DNA of 42,490 nucleotides, from contig MIAA01000001.1 of the NCBI GenBank assembly GCA_001830425.1, forward strand, positions 1 through 42,490, read 5' to 3'. The stretch comes from Rhodospirillales bacterium RIFCSPLOWO2_02_FULL_58_16 (GTDB taxonomy: Bacteria; Pseudomonadota; Alphaproteobacteria; Rhodospirillales; 2-02-FULL-58-16). The translations under genes and the position numbers were made by a program. Positions 10,141 to 18,288 of the stretch are shown here, in pieces (the stretch's first letter is position 1; the number at the start of each line of letters is the position of its first letter). A model generated the notes under the pieces. That model was not told the origin of the DNA. It ran no database searches and saw only the letters and a program-made list of their open reading frames with translations.

Positions 10141-10548
10141 TTACCCCAAAAAACGCCTCAATCGCGTGCGCAACTCGTCATTATTCTTGATCTCGCACTC
10201 CCAGATAACCAGCACGCGCCATCCTTTCTTTTTGAGCGCCTTAAGCTGCTCCGCGTCCCTGGCCGCGTTGCCGTCGAGTTTCACCGTCCAAAAGCCGGCA
10301 TTTGATTGAGGCTTGCCCGCTCTTCGGCAGCCCTTGTGCTGATGCCAAAAGCAGCCGTGGACGAATATCGCCTTCCGTCGCGAGCGGAAAACGAGGTCGG
10401 GACTTCCCGGCAATTCTTTGCAATGAAGCCTGTAACGGTAGCCCATGCCGTGGACAAGACGCCGCACGATCATTTCCGACTTGGTGTCTTTTCCCCGTAC
10501 TGCGCTCATGTTGGCGCTTCGGCGTATTTGCGACAGCCTATCGGTCAT
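10141..10548 (-). CDS. vsr: Very short patch repair endonuclease Vsr
   Basis: Nicks DNA next to T:G mismatches that arise when 5-methylcytosine deaminates, starting short-patch repair. At 135 residues it has the normal length. It shows the N-terminal MSAVRGKDTKSE motif, the catalytic stretch GSPDLVF with its metal-binding Asp, and the family signature FVHGCFWHQH with a further Cys for the structural zinc. Its start overlaps the end of the neighbouring cytosine methyltransferase by 11 bp, the classic dcm-vsr arrangement. Vsr appears intact although the methyltransferase is frameshifted. Confidence 0.95.
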   Translation of the reverse strand: MTDRLSQIRRSANMSAVRGKDTKSEMIVRRLVHGMGYRYRLHCKELPGSPDLVFRSRRKAIFVHGCFWHQHKGCRRAGKPQSNAGFWTVKLDGNAARDAEQLKALKKKGWRVLVIWECEIKNNDELRTRLRRFLG

Positions 10549-11334
10549 TCCCGCAAAACTTCATCGGTTCTTGCCCCGCATAGAATAAATAGCGCAACAA
10601 TTCTTCACCGATAAACCTGGTATAGGCCGGCGGGATAGATTCGTTAATTTCGTTCTTCGTCATCCAGTCGATACCCATGGCGTGTCGTGCGGCGGCCAGA
10701 GTGCAGTTGCCGCCGCCGGTGACCTGAACAAAATCCTCCCATTCATTCGTTTTTCCGAAATGGGACTTGCGGCGGTCAAAGGTATGAACCTTCGGGTGTT
10801 TTTTGTGAGGCGGCGGCGTTATTTCAAAATTCGCCTCGAACAGCCGATGACGAAGCACGCGCAGACCGGAAAACATCGTGCCGCACAGGACAACCGGATT
10901 AAGCAGAGGAGGCCCTCGACATTTTCGATGACATAAGGAAGCCCGGATCGAACAAGCATATCCCGAACCGGCTCAATGAGGCGCGGCCATTCATCCGCAT
11001 TGCCGTTCCGCTTGGCCAGGTCGGAATAAGACTGGCAAGGCGGCGAAGCGTGGATGGCGTCAAACGACGCAATAAATTCAGGATCAAGCGCGAGCGCGTC
11101 GGTCTGAATGAATGAAAGCGGGTAGTTCGGCTGGGGCTTTATATCCACTCCGACAACTTCAAACCCGGCTTGGGAGTAGCCTATCGCGGCGCCGCCGGCG
11201 CAGCAGAACAGGTCAAGAATCCTGAGTTTGCGCGGCGGCGGCTTGAGCGCTTTTTCGTTCCGCTTTCCGCCGGCCGGCGGATATTTCAGTATTTTGCCGG
11301 CGGCGGCGTCAAATGCGGCAATGCTCTCACTCAT
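10538..11334 (-). pseudogene. DNA (cytosine-5) methyltransferase, interrupted by a -1 frameshift
   Basis: A small phage-type C5 methyltransferase split over two frames. The first frame (11334 down to about 10912) has motif I DLFCCAGGAAIGY, motif IV SPPCQSYS with the catalytic Cys, and motif VI ENVEG. After ENVEG that frame turns to unrelated sequence. Re-reading one base at about 10912 gives PPLLNPVVLCGTMFSGLRVLRHRLFE, which is motif VIII, and continues to MGIDWMTKNE...IPPAYTRFIGEELL, motifs IX-X. Combined length is about 265 residues. The rest reads cleanly, so the change is recent, a sequencing error, or recoded; the site GAGGGCCTCC is not an obvious slippery heptamer. It pairs with vsr. 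Confidence 0.85.
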
Positions 11335-11370
11335 ATCGTCAACTCTCTGTAGGGACCATGTTGGAACGGA

Positions 11371-12081
11371 TCAATACTTGCGGATCAGGCCGATCAGTTG
11401 ACCCTGAACCCTCACCCGGTCGGGACCGAAGATACGGGTTTCGTAATTCTTGTTGGCGGGTTCCAGGGCGATGGAATGGCCCTTGCGGCGGAACTGCTTG
11501 AGCGTCACTTCGTTATCGTCGACCAGGGCGACGACGATGGAGCCGTTGTCGGCCGTCTCGCAACGCTGGATGATAACCGTGTCGCCGTCGAGGATGCCGG
11601 CCTCGATCATCGAATCGCCGTCCACGCTGAGGGCGAAATGGTCGCCGATTCCCAGCATGTCGATCGGCACGCTGACCAGGGTTGATTGATCGCGAAGGGC
11701 CTCGATGGGGGTGCCGGCGGCGATGCGTCCGTAGAGGGGCAGTTCAATGGACTCGCTGTCGCGCGACGAAATGGCGGCGCCCGACAGCTTGAAGTCGCCG
11801 TGGATAACGTTAGGCTCGAAGCCGGCGTTTGACGTCTTTTGCTTTTTCTTCGGCTGCTCCGCGAAGTTTTCCGGCAGGCGCAAAACTTCCAGGGCGCGGG
11901 CGCGGTGGGGAAGGCGGCGGATGAAGCCCCGCTCCTCAAGCCCGGTGATCAGGCGGTGAATCCCCGATTTGGAGCGAAGGCCGAGCGCGTCCTTCATTTC
12001 ATCGAAAGAAGGCGATACCCCCATCTCACGCAATTGACCGTCGATATAAACCAAAAGCTCGTACTGTTTTCTGGTCAGCAT
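11371..12081 (-). CDS. lexA: SOS repressor LexA
   Basis: Represses SOS genes and cleaves itself when RecA is activated. I start at ATG 12081 because GGAGG lies six bases upstream; a GTG two codons earlier is possible. Of 236 residues, the first 65 or so are the winged helix DNA-binding domain with [24 protein letters not shown] Lys-rich linker follows. The S24 peptidase domain has the Ala122-Gly123 cleavage bond (RIAAGTPIE), Ser157 in DGDSM and Lys195 in VTLKQF. A GTTC-N7-GTTC box lies about 78 bp upstream, so the gene should be autoregulated. Downstream on the same strand, 36 bp away, lies the methyltransferase-vsr pair. Confidence 0.97.
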   Translation of the reverse strand: MLTRKQYELLVYIDGQLREMGVSPSFDEMKDALGLRSKSGIHRLITGLEERGFIRRLPHRARALEVLRLPENFAEQPKKKQKTSNAGFEPNVIHGDFKLSGAAISSRDSESIELPLYGRIAAGTPIEALRDQSTLVSVPIDMLGIGDHFALSVDGDSMIEAGILDGDTVIIQRCETADNGSIVVALVDDNEVTLKQFRRKGHSIALEPANKNYETRIFGPDRVRVQGQLIGLIRKY

Positions 12082-12133
12082 ATGCACCCTCCACCCGGTT
12101 GCCGCCCGCTTGCGCTACGGACGCAACACAAAA

Positions 12134-12163
12134 AGAACAAAAGAAAAACCGTCCTTTTGTTCT
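12134..12163. promoter_or_regulatory. Perfect 10-bp inverted repeat in the lexA leader
   Basis: AGAACAAAAG (12134-12143) and CTTTTGTTCT (12154-12163) are exact reverse complements around a 10-base spacer. The right arm overlaps the first half of the SOS box. The left arm starts a poor second box (GAAC-N7-AAAC). It could extend the LexA operator, bind another regulator, or form a leader RNA hairpin. No poly-U run follows on the lexA strand. Confidence 0.5.
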
Positions 12164-12173
12164 ACTTAGGTTC
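12159..12173 (-). promoter_or_regulatory. LexA operator (alphaproteobacterial SOS box)
   Basis: The sequence GTTC-TACTTAG-GTTC is a perfect GTTC-N7-GTTC direct repeat, the SOS box established for alphaproteobacterial LexA. It lies in front of lexA, as expected for autoregulation. The same GTTC on the lexA-proximal side also forms one end of a 10-bp inverted repeat. Confidence 0.85.
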
Positions 12174-12217
12174 TGCTGCGTGGTCAAGCGATTTTTCGAA
12201 TCGACTATGAAACTTGC

Positions 12218-12331
12218 CGTCATTGCGAGGAGCGTCATAGCGCGACGTGAATTTTGTCCGCAGATTGCGCAGATTTTCGCAGATTTTCTTTAGGCGTTCT
12301 TAATCGGCGTTCATCTGTGTAATCTGTGGAT
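12218..12331. repeat. Intergenic dispersed-repeat fragments between lexA and fba
   Basis: The 287-bp lexA-fba gap holds no gene. It contains CGTCATTGCGAGG (12218-12230), one arm of the hairpin family seen whole at 22026 and 27185. It also contains a tract of degenerate CGCAGATT/ATCTGTG units (about 12257-12331), which shares GGCGTTCATC with a second tract near 17694 (there as GATGAACGCC). Both resemble dispersed non-coding repeats common in environmental bacteria. Confidence 0.65.
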
Positions 12332-12345
12332 AACTTTCTTAAGCG

Positions 12346-12361
12346 AACCCCTCCCGGGGTT
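12346..12361 (-). terminator. Possible terminator hairpin downstream of fba
   Basis: AACCCC and GGGGTT pair around a four-base loop, starting 14 bp after the fba stop. No U-run follows on the fba strand, so intrinsic termination is only suggested. Confidence 0.3.
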
Positions 12362-12374
12362 GCTTGCGTAACGG

Positions 12375-13439
12375 CTACTTTATGCGTGGGTCCAGACTGC
12401 CTGCGGCGTAGCGTTCGAACATGGCTTCAAGGGATATCACCTTGATCCTGGAGGCCCGACCGGCGGCGCCGAAGGCTTCGTAGCGGGACTTGCAGATTTC
12501 GCTCATGCCGTCCTGGGCGACCTTGAGATACTTGCGCGGATCGAAGTCGGAGGGATTCTTCGCCATGTGGCGGCGAATCGAGCCGGTGGAGGCCATGCGC
12601 AGATCGGTGTCAATATTGACCTTGCGTACGCCGTGCTTGATGCCCTCGACCACTTCGCTTACAGGCACGCCGTAGGTTTGGCCCATCTCGCCGCCGAAAT
12701 CATTGATGATTTTCAGCCACTCCTGAGGCACGGCGGAAGAGCCGTGCATCACCAGATGGGTATCGGGAATGCGGGCGTGGATTTCCTTGACCCGACTGAT
12801 CGCCAGAATGTCGCCGGTGGGAGGCCGGGTGAATTTATAGGCGCCGTGGCTGGTGCCGATGGCGATGGCCAGGGCGTCAACTTTGGTTTTCTTGACGAAA
12901 TCGGCGGCTTCGTCAGGGTCGGTGAGAAGCTGGGAGTGTTCCAGCTTGCCTTCGGCGCCGTGGCCGTCTTCCTTGCCCGCCTTTCCTGATTCCAGCGAAC
13001 CGAGGCATCCCAGTTCGCCCTCCACCGAGACGCCGCAATCATGGGCCATGGCCACCACTCTGGAAGAGACCTCGACATTGTACTCGTATGAAGAAGGGGT
13101 CTTGCCGTCTTCACGCAGCGAACCGTCCATCATCACCGACGAAAACCCGGACTGAATGGAGCGTTGGCACACCGCCGGCGAGGTTCCGTGATCCTGGTGC
13201 ATGCAGACCGGAATGTGGGGATAGGCCTCGATGGCGGCCAGGATCAAGTGACGCAGGAAGGTTTCGCCGGCGTACTTGCGCGCCCCCGCCGAGCCTTGAA
13301 GAATCACCGGACTGTCGGTGGCGTCGGCGGCGATCATGATCGCCTTGACCTGTTCCATGTTGTTGACGTTGAAGGCGGGAAGGCCGTAGCCGTTCTCCGC
13401 CGCGTGGTCGAGAAGCTGACGCATTGATACCAGTGCCAT
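12375..13439 (-). CDS. fba: Fructose-bisphosphate aldolase, class II
   Basis: Zinc-dependent aldolase interconverting fructose 1,6-bisphosphate with DHAP and glyceraldehyde 3-phosphate; family members also serve the Calvin cycle as CbbA. The 354-residue length and motifs fit the class IIB subgroup: HQDHG with a zinc-binding His near residue 80, the VEGELG segment, a second zinc-ligand region [11 protein letters not shown], and the phosphate-binding HGSSAVP and NIDTDLR segments. It lies 12 bp after the transketolase stop on the same strand, so the two are almost certainly one operon. No RuBisCO or phosphoribulokinase gene is in view, so a Calvin-cycle role cannot be inferred. Confidence 0.95.
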   Translation of the reverse strand: MALVSMRQLLDHAAENGYGLPAFNVNNMEQVKAIMIAADATDSPVILQGSAGARKYAGETFLRHLILAAIEAYPHIPVCMHQDHGTSPAVCQRSIQSGFSSVMMDGSLREDGKTPSSYEYNVEVSSRVVAMAHDCGVSVEGELGCLGSLESGKAGKEDGHGAEGKLEHSQLLTDPDEAADFVKKTKVDALAIAIGTSHGAYKFTRPPTGDILAISRVKEIHARIPDTHLVMHGSSAVPQEWLKIINDFGGEMGQTYGVPVSEVVEGIKHGVRKVNIDTDLRMASTGSIRRHMAKNPSDFDPRKYLKVAQDGMSEICKSRYEAFGAAGRASRIKVISLEAMFERYAAGSLDPRIK

Positions 13440-13451
13440 TGCCGTTCCTCC

Positions 13452-15431
13452 CTACAGTTTTTCTTTGGCGGCGGCGACGATGTTTGCCGTGGTTATGCCG
13501 AAATGCTCGTAAAGCCGCTCGGCCGGAGCCGAAGCGCCGAATCCCTTCATGCCGATGAAGACTCCATTATCCCCCAGATAGCGATCCCAACCAAGGGAAA
13601 TAGCCGCCTCGACGCCGACGCGCACGGCGCCGGAAGGGCCGAGGACCATGCTGCGATAGGCGGCGTCCTGGGCGTCAAACAACTCCCAGCAAGGCATGGA
13701 GACCACGGCGGCGGGAATGCCGTCGGCCTGGAGGCGATCACGGGCCTCCATGGCCAGGCTGACCTCCGAGCCGGTAGCCAGCAGGGTGACCTTGCGCTTG
13801 CCGCCTTCCGCCTCGGCCAGGACATAAGCGCCGCGAGCGCAGCGGTTTTGGTCGGTATGCTCGGCGCGCAGCGTCGGCAGACCCTGGCGGGTCAGCACCA
13901 TGGCTGACGGGGTATCCGCAGCGGCCAGGGCCAAGGCCCAGCACTCGGCGGTTTCCACCGCGTCGGCGGGGCGGAAGACATTGAAATTAGGCATCGCCCG
14001 CAGGCCGGCCAGAGTCTCCACAGGCTGGTGAGTGGGGCCGTCCTCGCCGAGGCCGATGGAATCATGGGTCAGCACATAGATTACCCGCTGCCCCATCAGG
14101 GCCGACATGCGGATGGCGCCGCGCATATAGTCGGCAAACACCAGAAAGGTGCCGCCGTAAGGAATAAATCCGCCGTGCAGGGCCATGCCGTTCATCACCG
14201 CCGCCATGGCGTGTTCGCGTACGCCGTAGTGGATGTAGCGGCCCGAGAAATCGGCGGCGGTAACGGGCTTGGTGCTGGGCGTCTTGGTGTTGACCGAGCC
14301 GGTGAGGTCGGCGGAGCCGCCGATCAGGCCGGGAATAGCGGCGGTCAGCGCCTCAAGAACCTTGCCGGAGGCCTGACGGGTGGCCGGCTTCGGCCTCTCC
14401 TTGGCGAAGTTACGCTTGAGATCATTGATAATATCCGGCCAGTTTTCGGGCAAACCGCCCGCTATCATGCGGTTGAATTCCTCTTTGTTGTCCGCCGCCG
14501 CCAGGCGTTTCTCCCAGGCGGCGCGTTCGGCGACGCCGCGCTTCCCCGCTTGCCGCCAGGAAGAGAGCACGGCGTCGGGAACCTCAAAGGGGCCATGATC
14601 CCAGCCCAGCTTTTTACGGGCGGCAGCTATTTCGTCATTTCCCAGCGGCGACCCGTGAGTGGCCGAGGTTCCCTGCTTGTTGGGAGCGCCGTAGCCGATG
14701 ATGGTCCTGCATCCGATCAATGACGGCTTATCAGAGGCGCGGGCTTTTTCGATGGCGGCGGCAACAGCCTTCGCATCGTGACCGTCGACGGATTGAACGT
14801 TCCATCTGCTTGCCGCAAAGCGGGCAAGCTGGTCGTCAGACAGGGTGGCGGAGGTAGCGCCGTCAATGCAGATGGAATTGTCGTCCCACAGCACGATCAG
14901 CTTGGTCAGGCAAAGGTGTCCGGCCATCGAGATGGCCTCCTGGCTGATGCCCTCCATCAGGCAGCCGTCGCCGGCGACGGCATAGGTATAGTGATCGACT
15001 ATATCGTCGCCGAAGCGGGCGTTCAGCATCCTCTCGGAAAGAGCCATGCCCACCGCCATGGCGATGCCCTGTCCCAACGGCCCGGCGGTGGCTTCAATGC
15101 CGGCGGCATGACCGTATTCCGGGTGGCCGCAGGTTCTGGCGCCGAGTTGGCGGAAGTTCTTGATCTCATCCAGCGTCATATCCTCGTAGCCGGTAAGATA
15201 GAGCAGCGCGTAAAGCAGCATGGAGCCATGCCCGGCTGAAAGCACGAAGCGGTCCCGATCCGGCCATTTCGGCGCCGTCGGATCGAACTTGAGAAACCGG
15301 GAGAACAGCACCGTGGCTACATCCGCCATACCCATCGGCATTCCCGGATGCCCGGAATTAGCCGCCTGCACGGCATCCGCTGAAAGAAAGCGAATGACAT
15401 CGGCCATATCCCGGTGCGAGCTGGTCGTCAT
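13452..15431 (-). CDS. tkt: Transketolase
   Basis: Thiamine-diphosphate enzyme that moves two-carbon units between sugar phosphates in the pentose phosphate or Calvin pathway. The 659 residues are full length: N-terminal pyrophosphate domain with [12 protein letters not shown] and the ThDP-binding GDGCLMEG...DDNSICIDG, central pyrimidine domain with [13 protein letters not shown] and [16 protein letters not shown], and the C-terminal transketolase domain. A purine-rich GGGGAG lies about 9 bases before the ATG. It is followed directly by fba and preceded, 61 bp upstream on the same strand, by a LuxR-type regulator gene. Confidence 0.97.
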   Translation of the reverse strand: MTTSSHRDMADVIRFLSADAVQAANSGHPGMPMGMADVATVLFSRFLKFDPTAPKWPDRDRFVLSAGHGSMLLYALLYLTGYEDMTLDEIKNFRQLGARTCGHPEYGHAAGIEATAGPLGQGIAMAVGMALSERMLNARFGDDIVDHYTYAVAGDGCLMEGISQEAISMAGHLCLTKLIVLWDDNSICIDGATSATLSDDQLARFAASRWNVQSVDGHDAKAVAAAIEKARASDKPSLIGCRTIIGYGAPNKQGTSATHGSPLGNDEIAAARKKLGWDHGPFEVPDAVLSSWRQAGKRGVAERAAWEKRLAAADNKEEFNRMIAGGLPENWPDIINDLKRNFAKERPKPATRQASGKVLEALTAAIPGLIGGSADLTGSVNTKTPSTKPVTAADFSGRYIHYGVREHAMAAVMNGMALHGGFIPYGGTFLVFADYMRGAIRMSALMGQRVIYVLTHDSIGLGEDGPTHQPVETLAGLRAMPNFNVFRPADAVETAECWALALAAADTPSAMVLTRQGLPTLRAEHTDQNRCARGAYVLAEAEGGKRKVTLLATGSEVSLAMEARDRLQADGIPAAVVSMPCWELFDAQDAAYRSMVLGPSGAVRVGVEAAISLGWDRYLGDNGVFIGMKGFGASAPAERLYEHFGITTANIVAAAKEKL

Positions 15432-15492
15432 CGATTTGATCTCCCCTGTTTATTTTAAAAGGAGATGTGGCCAATTTAACATGGAATGTCCA

Positions 15493-16140
15493 TTAGATTC
15501 CTGCGGAAGATTTCATCCCGCCGTGAGATTTCAGGTAGCAGGAGACGGCCTGCGCCCGATTTTTCACCGTCAGCTTACTGTAAAGGTTTTTCAGGTGGAA
15601 TTTGACGGTGTTGAGGGATATTTCCAGTTCTCCGGCGATCTGGTCATTGGTGCTGCCTTTGGACAGGGCCGCCAGCAACTCCTGTTCGCGGGCGGTAAGG
15701 GTGCCGAACGGGTCGGATCCGGCCCGGTTGATATCCATGAAGGGAAACACCATGCGCCCTTCCGAAACGGCGATGACGGTCTCCAGCAGGGTACTCAAGG
15801 CTTCACTTTTGGAACAGAACCCGGCGCCGCCCAACTGCATGGCCTGACGGGGGATATTCAGCGCCGCATTGCCGGTATAGATGACGATGCGCGGCGGATT
15901 TTGACGCTTGCGAAGGGCCTGTAGTATTTCCTGGCCGTTGCGATCAGGCATGTCCCAGCCGATAACGCCGACGGCGAACTCCGTCCGCTCGACGATTTCC
16001 ATGAAAGCCTCGCCGCCGGCGACGGCAGCCAGCAGATTGAACCGACCGTCGTTCTCGAAGAAACCGGACAGACCGGCCCTGACCAGCGGCGACTTGTCCG
16101 CGACAACGATCCTGATGCTTTCGTTGATTGCCTCACTCAT
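15493..16140 (-). CDS. LuxR/NarL-type regulator with a receiver lacking the phosphoacceptor Asp
   Basis: 215 residues: a receiver-like domain (about 8-125) and a C-terminal LuxR helix-turn-helix (about 145-210) with LTAREQELLAALSKGSTNDQIAGELEIS and NTVKFHLKNLYSKL. The receiver keeps the conserved Lys (CSKSE) and a Thr (YTG). At the phosphoacceptor position three residues before the MP motif it has Gly61 (VIGWDMP), and one of the paired acidic residues is Lys16. Phosphorylation in the usual way is therefore unlikely; Asp63 could at best be a substitute. It lies upstream of transketolase on the same strand and could regulate that operon, which is inference from position only. Confidence 0.85.
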   Translation of the reverse strand: MSEAINESIRIVVADKSPLVRAGLSGFFENDGRFNLLAAVAGGEAFMEIVERTEFAVGVIGWDMPDRNGQEILQALRKRQNPPRIVIYTGNAALNIPRQAMQLGGAGFCSKSEALSTLLETVIAVSEGRMVFPFMDINRAGSDPFGTLTAREQELLAALSKGSTNDQIAGELEISLNTVKFHLKNLYSKLTVKNRAQAVSCYLKSHGGMKSSAGI

Positions 16141-16268
16141 CCGCCCGCGCCCTCCCTGAAAGGGTAGCTATCCTACCCGGCGTCGCAAGTAAAGAAACAT
16201 CTTTATCGTAAGGGCATAAATTTGCCGTCCGGAGTGTATACTGATTCTTGATTTTAGGGTGCTGACCA

Positions 16269-16934
16269 ATGAACTTCGGCAGGTTGCGTCGTTTGCTTTT
16301 CCTGGGAACGCTGACATTTTCCCTGCTTGCCGCAGAGCGGGCGGGGGCCGAGGAAACGCGCCCCAGCTTCTTCAACAGCACGGAGACCATCTCGACGAAT
16401 CTGAAACCATTTAACAAATGGACCGACGCCGTAGCGCGCTTTTCCAAAGAACAGGCGGAAAAGATAAAAGGCGACTGCAAATCCACCAAGCTCAACAAGT
16501 GCCATTACAAGGAATGGATGGAGTTTCTCGAAAGCCTCAAGGACAAGGACGAAATGACCCGCGTCAACGAAGTCAACCGGGTTATGAACAAGGCCGCCTA
16601 CATCATCGACAAAGCCAACTGGGGGGTGGAGGACTACTGGGCGACGCCCAACGAGTTTCTGGAGCGTTTCGGCGACTGCGAGGACTACGCCATCGCCAAG
16701 TACATATCGCTGAAACATCTGGGGTTCAAGGCGGAGCAAATGCGCGTGGTGGCGGTCAAGGACCTGAACCTGAAAGTCGGCCACGCCGTCCTTGTCGTTT
16801 ACCTTAACTCAAGGATTTATCTTCTTGATAATCAAATAAAACAGGTGGTGGAGGCAAACAGCGTCTACCACTACTCGCCGGTCTATTCGATCAACGAAAA
16901 CAACTGGTGGCGTCATAACCCCTTAACGAAGTGA
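16269..16934 (+). CDS. LapG-like bacterial transglutaminase-like cysteine peptidase (C93/BTLCP)
   Basis: 221 residues with an N-terminal signal peptide (hydrophobic about 8-22, then AERAGA), so probably periplasmic. The catalytic triad of the family is visible: Cys137 in RFGDCEDYA, His172 in VGHAVL and Asp187 in LLDNQ. LapG of this family cleaves large surface adhesins at the cell envelope and is controlled by the c-di-GMP receptor LapD. No lapD or adhesin gene is in the window, so the substrate is unknown. AGGGT lies nine bases before the ATG. The last 179 bp, from residue 163 on and including His and Asp but not Cys, occur again at 18110-18288 with one mismatch. Confidence 0.88.
   Translation: MNFGRLRRLLFLGTLTFSLLAAERAGAEETRPSFFNSTETISTNLKPFNKWTDAVARFSKEQAEKIKGDCKSTKLNKCHYKEWMEFLESLKDKDEMTRVNEVNRVMNKAAYIIDKANWGVEDYWATPNEFLERFGDCEDYAIAKYISLKHLGFKAEQMRVVAVKDLNLKVGHAVLVVYLNSRIYLLDNQIKQVVEANSVYHYSPVYSINENNWWRHNPLTK
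16756..16934. repeat. 179-bp direct repeat, copy 1 (3' end of the LapG-like gene)
   Basis: Matches 18110-18288 at an offset of 1,354 bp with one difference (T at 16916, C at 18270). It ends exactly at the stop codon of the LapG-like gene. The DNA between the copies is less GC-rich and unlike its surroundings. Confidence 0.95.
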
Positions 16935-17033
16935 AATTGCAAAACCTTCCCCCGGATTTTTGAGATATTTTTCTATCCTCAAAGGCAATAATTAGAATAT
17001 GCTCTCGAAATATTTGTATTAAAGGAGATGAAA

Positions 17034-17564
17034 ATGCCTAAGGTAAGAGTGTGGGCGGTTTTGGGCGATTCAGATGCCGGGAAATCTACGACTATCGGGC
17101 ATCTCACTTCACGGTTAAATCAAGGACCGGTAGGAATAGTTAAGGTACTTTTGCGCGGAGGAGGCTACCTGCACATCTATGGGAAAAAGATGGCGTTACA
17201 AGAAGCAGAAGTGTATCCGGATGATGAGACTACGCCAGCTATAGACCAGAAGGGCTTTATGACAAATATAAATGATAGGGCGGCGGAACTTCAACACAAT
17301 CCCACCATTAGCGCCGGATACTTTAACATTTTGATTGCTCTGCGATTTAACCAAGTAAATAATTATCCATGTGGCTTGGATTATCTTTCATCTTTCGTCG
17401 AAAAAGGCTGGTCGATTGAATCGCTCGTCCTCCTGTCGCCTACCCCTGAACAGCAAGAAGAGTATGGCCGATTCGGCGCACCAACCTTATCTGTTGATAA
17501 TTCTAGGAATATCGAAATTAACCATATGGTTGGACAAGTTCGCAACCACTTTGGCTGGGCCTAG
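17034..17564 (+). CDS. Unrecognised P-loop NTPase-like protein
   Basis: 176 residues, starting at ATG 17034 because AAGGAG lies six bases upstream; the ATG at 17028 abuts that site. The N terminus is a beta strand followed by a Walker A motif, GDSDAGKST, preceded by VRVWAVL. A later hydrophobic strand, FNILIALRF (about 103-111), could carry a Walker B-like element but has no clear acidic residue. No NKxD motif marks it as a GTPase. I cannot assign a family. Base composition is visibly lower in GC than flanking genes, and it sits in the insert between the 179-bp repeats, so it was probably acquired by transfer. Confidence 0.7.
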   Translation: MPKVRVWAVLGDSDAGKSTTIGHLTSRLNQGPVGIVKVLLRGGGYLHIYGKKMALQEAEVYPDDETTPAIDQKGFMTNINDRAAELQHNPTISAGYFNILIALRFNQVNNYPCGLDYLSSFVEKGWSIESLVLLSPTPEQQEEYGRFGAPTLSVDNSRNIEINHMVGQVRNHFGWA

Positions 17565-17580
17565 TGGAGTGACGCCTAAA

Positions 17581-17663
17581 GATATGGGGACAACGCATAT
17601 GAGGACACAATACTTAATTGCTCACGTTTTTCAGGGCTGAATTAAATATTATGTCCCCATATC
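17581..17663. repeat. Inverted-repeat element with 12-bp GATATGGGGACA ends
   Basis: GATATGGGGACA (17581-17592) and TGTCCCCATATC (17652-17663) are perfect inverted repeats around 59 bp. The segment also has a half-similar GAGGACACAATACTTAATT. From memory, such sequences accompany REP-associated Y1 transposase genes, but none is present here. It could be a non-autonomous relic. Confidence 0.6.
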
Positions 17664-17693
17664 TCCCCGTGACTAATAACCAAAATGAAAAAA

Positions 17694-17720
17694 CCACGGA
17701 TGAACGCCAATTAACGCGGA
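17694..17720. repeat. Dispersed GGATGAACGCC repeat tract
   Basis: CCACGGATGAACGCCAATTA followed by a GCGGAT motif matches, in inverted orientation, part of the 12.3-kb intergenic tract, which shares the core GATGAACGCC. The rest of 17721-17844 holds no gene I can support. Confidence 0.5.
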
Positions 17721-18109
17721 TAGCAATTCAAAAACGGCATTTCTGGGTTTTATGATTTGCGAAACAAGTAATGAGTCCCCGGAACGGGTCCAAAATGGGA
17801 GCAGACGGCAGGCGGTATGCAGATGGCGGCAGTTTGGAAGCGTTTCATGCGATAGTTGTCCCACCGCACACGGAAATGATTGTGTTCACCATTTTCTTAA
17901 GCTCCGTGCATTGATTGATCGCGACAGATAGGTCATTCTTGCGAAGAATCCGCCCGGCGTCGCGCGGCTTGACATAGCTGTCCCGACACTGCCCTTTCTC
18001 AAAGATTTCCCTAATATGATAAGCGGGCGGCTTGTTATGATTCACCGTCTCGGGATGCCCGGCAGGAACTGTACTGTTGTGGCCCGCCAACTTCTGGATC
18101 GTCAGCCAA

Positions 18110-18288
18110 TCAAGGACCTGAACCTGAAAGTCGGCCACGCCGTCCTTGTCGTTTACCTTAACTCAAGGATTTATCTTCTTGATAATCAAATAAAACAGGT
18201 GGTGGAGGCAAACAGCGTCTACCACTACTCGCCGGTCTATTCGATCAACGAAAACAACTGGTGGCGTCACAACCCCTTAACGAAGTGA
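18110..18288 (+). pseudogene. Duplicated 3' fragment of the LapG-like gene (copy 2)
   Basis: Encodes the same C-terminal 59 residues and stop as 16756-16934, without the catalytic Cys or signal peptide. A frame joining it to the insert opens at 18016, but this would be a 90-residue chimera with no secretion signal, so it is not expected to be active. The last codons of ampG (from the opposite side) lie within this copy, which suggests it marks the original junction of the LapG-like gene with ampG. Confidence 0.85.

Larger units (their letters stand above)
16935..18109. mobile_element. Inserted segment between duplicated gene ends
   Basis: About 1.18 kb bounded by the 179-bp direct repeats. 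Removing one repeat plus this segment would leave the LapG-like gene directly convergent with ampG, so I infer an insertion. Contents: an A/T-rich leader, a P-loop gene (17034-17564), a 12-bp inverted repeat pair (17581-17663), a dispersed-repeat tract (17694-17720), and an unassigned stretch to 18109. In that stretch a leftward frame stays open from 18109 to 17845 and includes HIREIFEKGQCRDSYVKPRD; I do not recognise it. No transposase or integrase is encoded. Integration of a circle by homology, or an att-like event in a gene 3' end, would give this layout. Confidence 0.7.

Noticed and set aside
10905-10920. Programmed -1 ribosomal frameshift in the methyltransferase
   Set aside because: No slippery heptamer of X-XXY-YYZ type is present at GAGGGCCTCC; a deletion or sequencing error is simpler, though not excluded.
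12244-12335. CRISPR-like array in the lexA-fba gap
   Set aside because: The AGATT/ATCTGTG units are short, irregular and lack equal spacers; it is a degenerate dispersed repeat.
12375-15431. Calvin-cycle (cbb) operon
   Set aside because: Only transketolase and aldolase are present, with no RuBisCO, phosphoribulokinase or CbbR gene; both enzymes serve central metabolism.
18016-18288. Separate 90-residue gene made from the duplicated end
   Set aside because: Joins unrelated sequence to a C-terminal fragment without the catalytic Cys or signal peptide; better read as a fragment.
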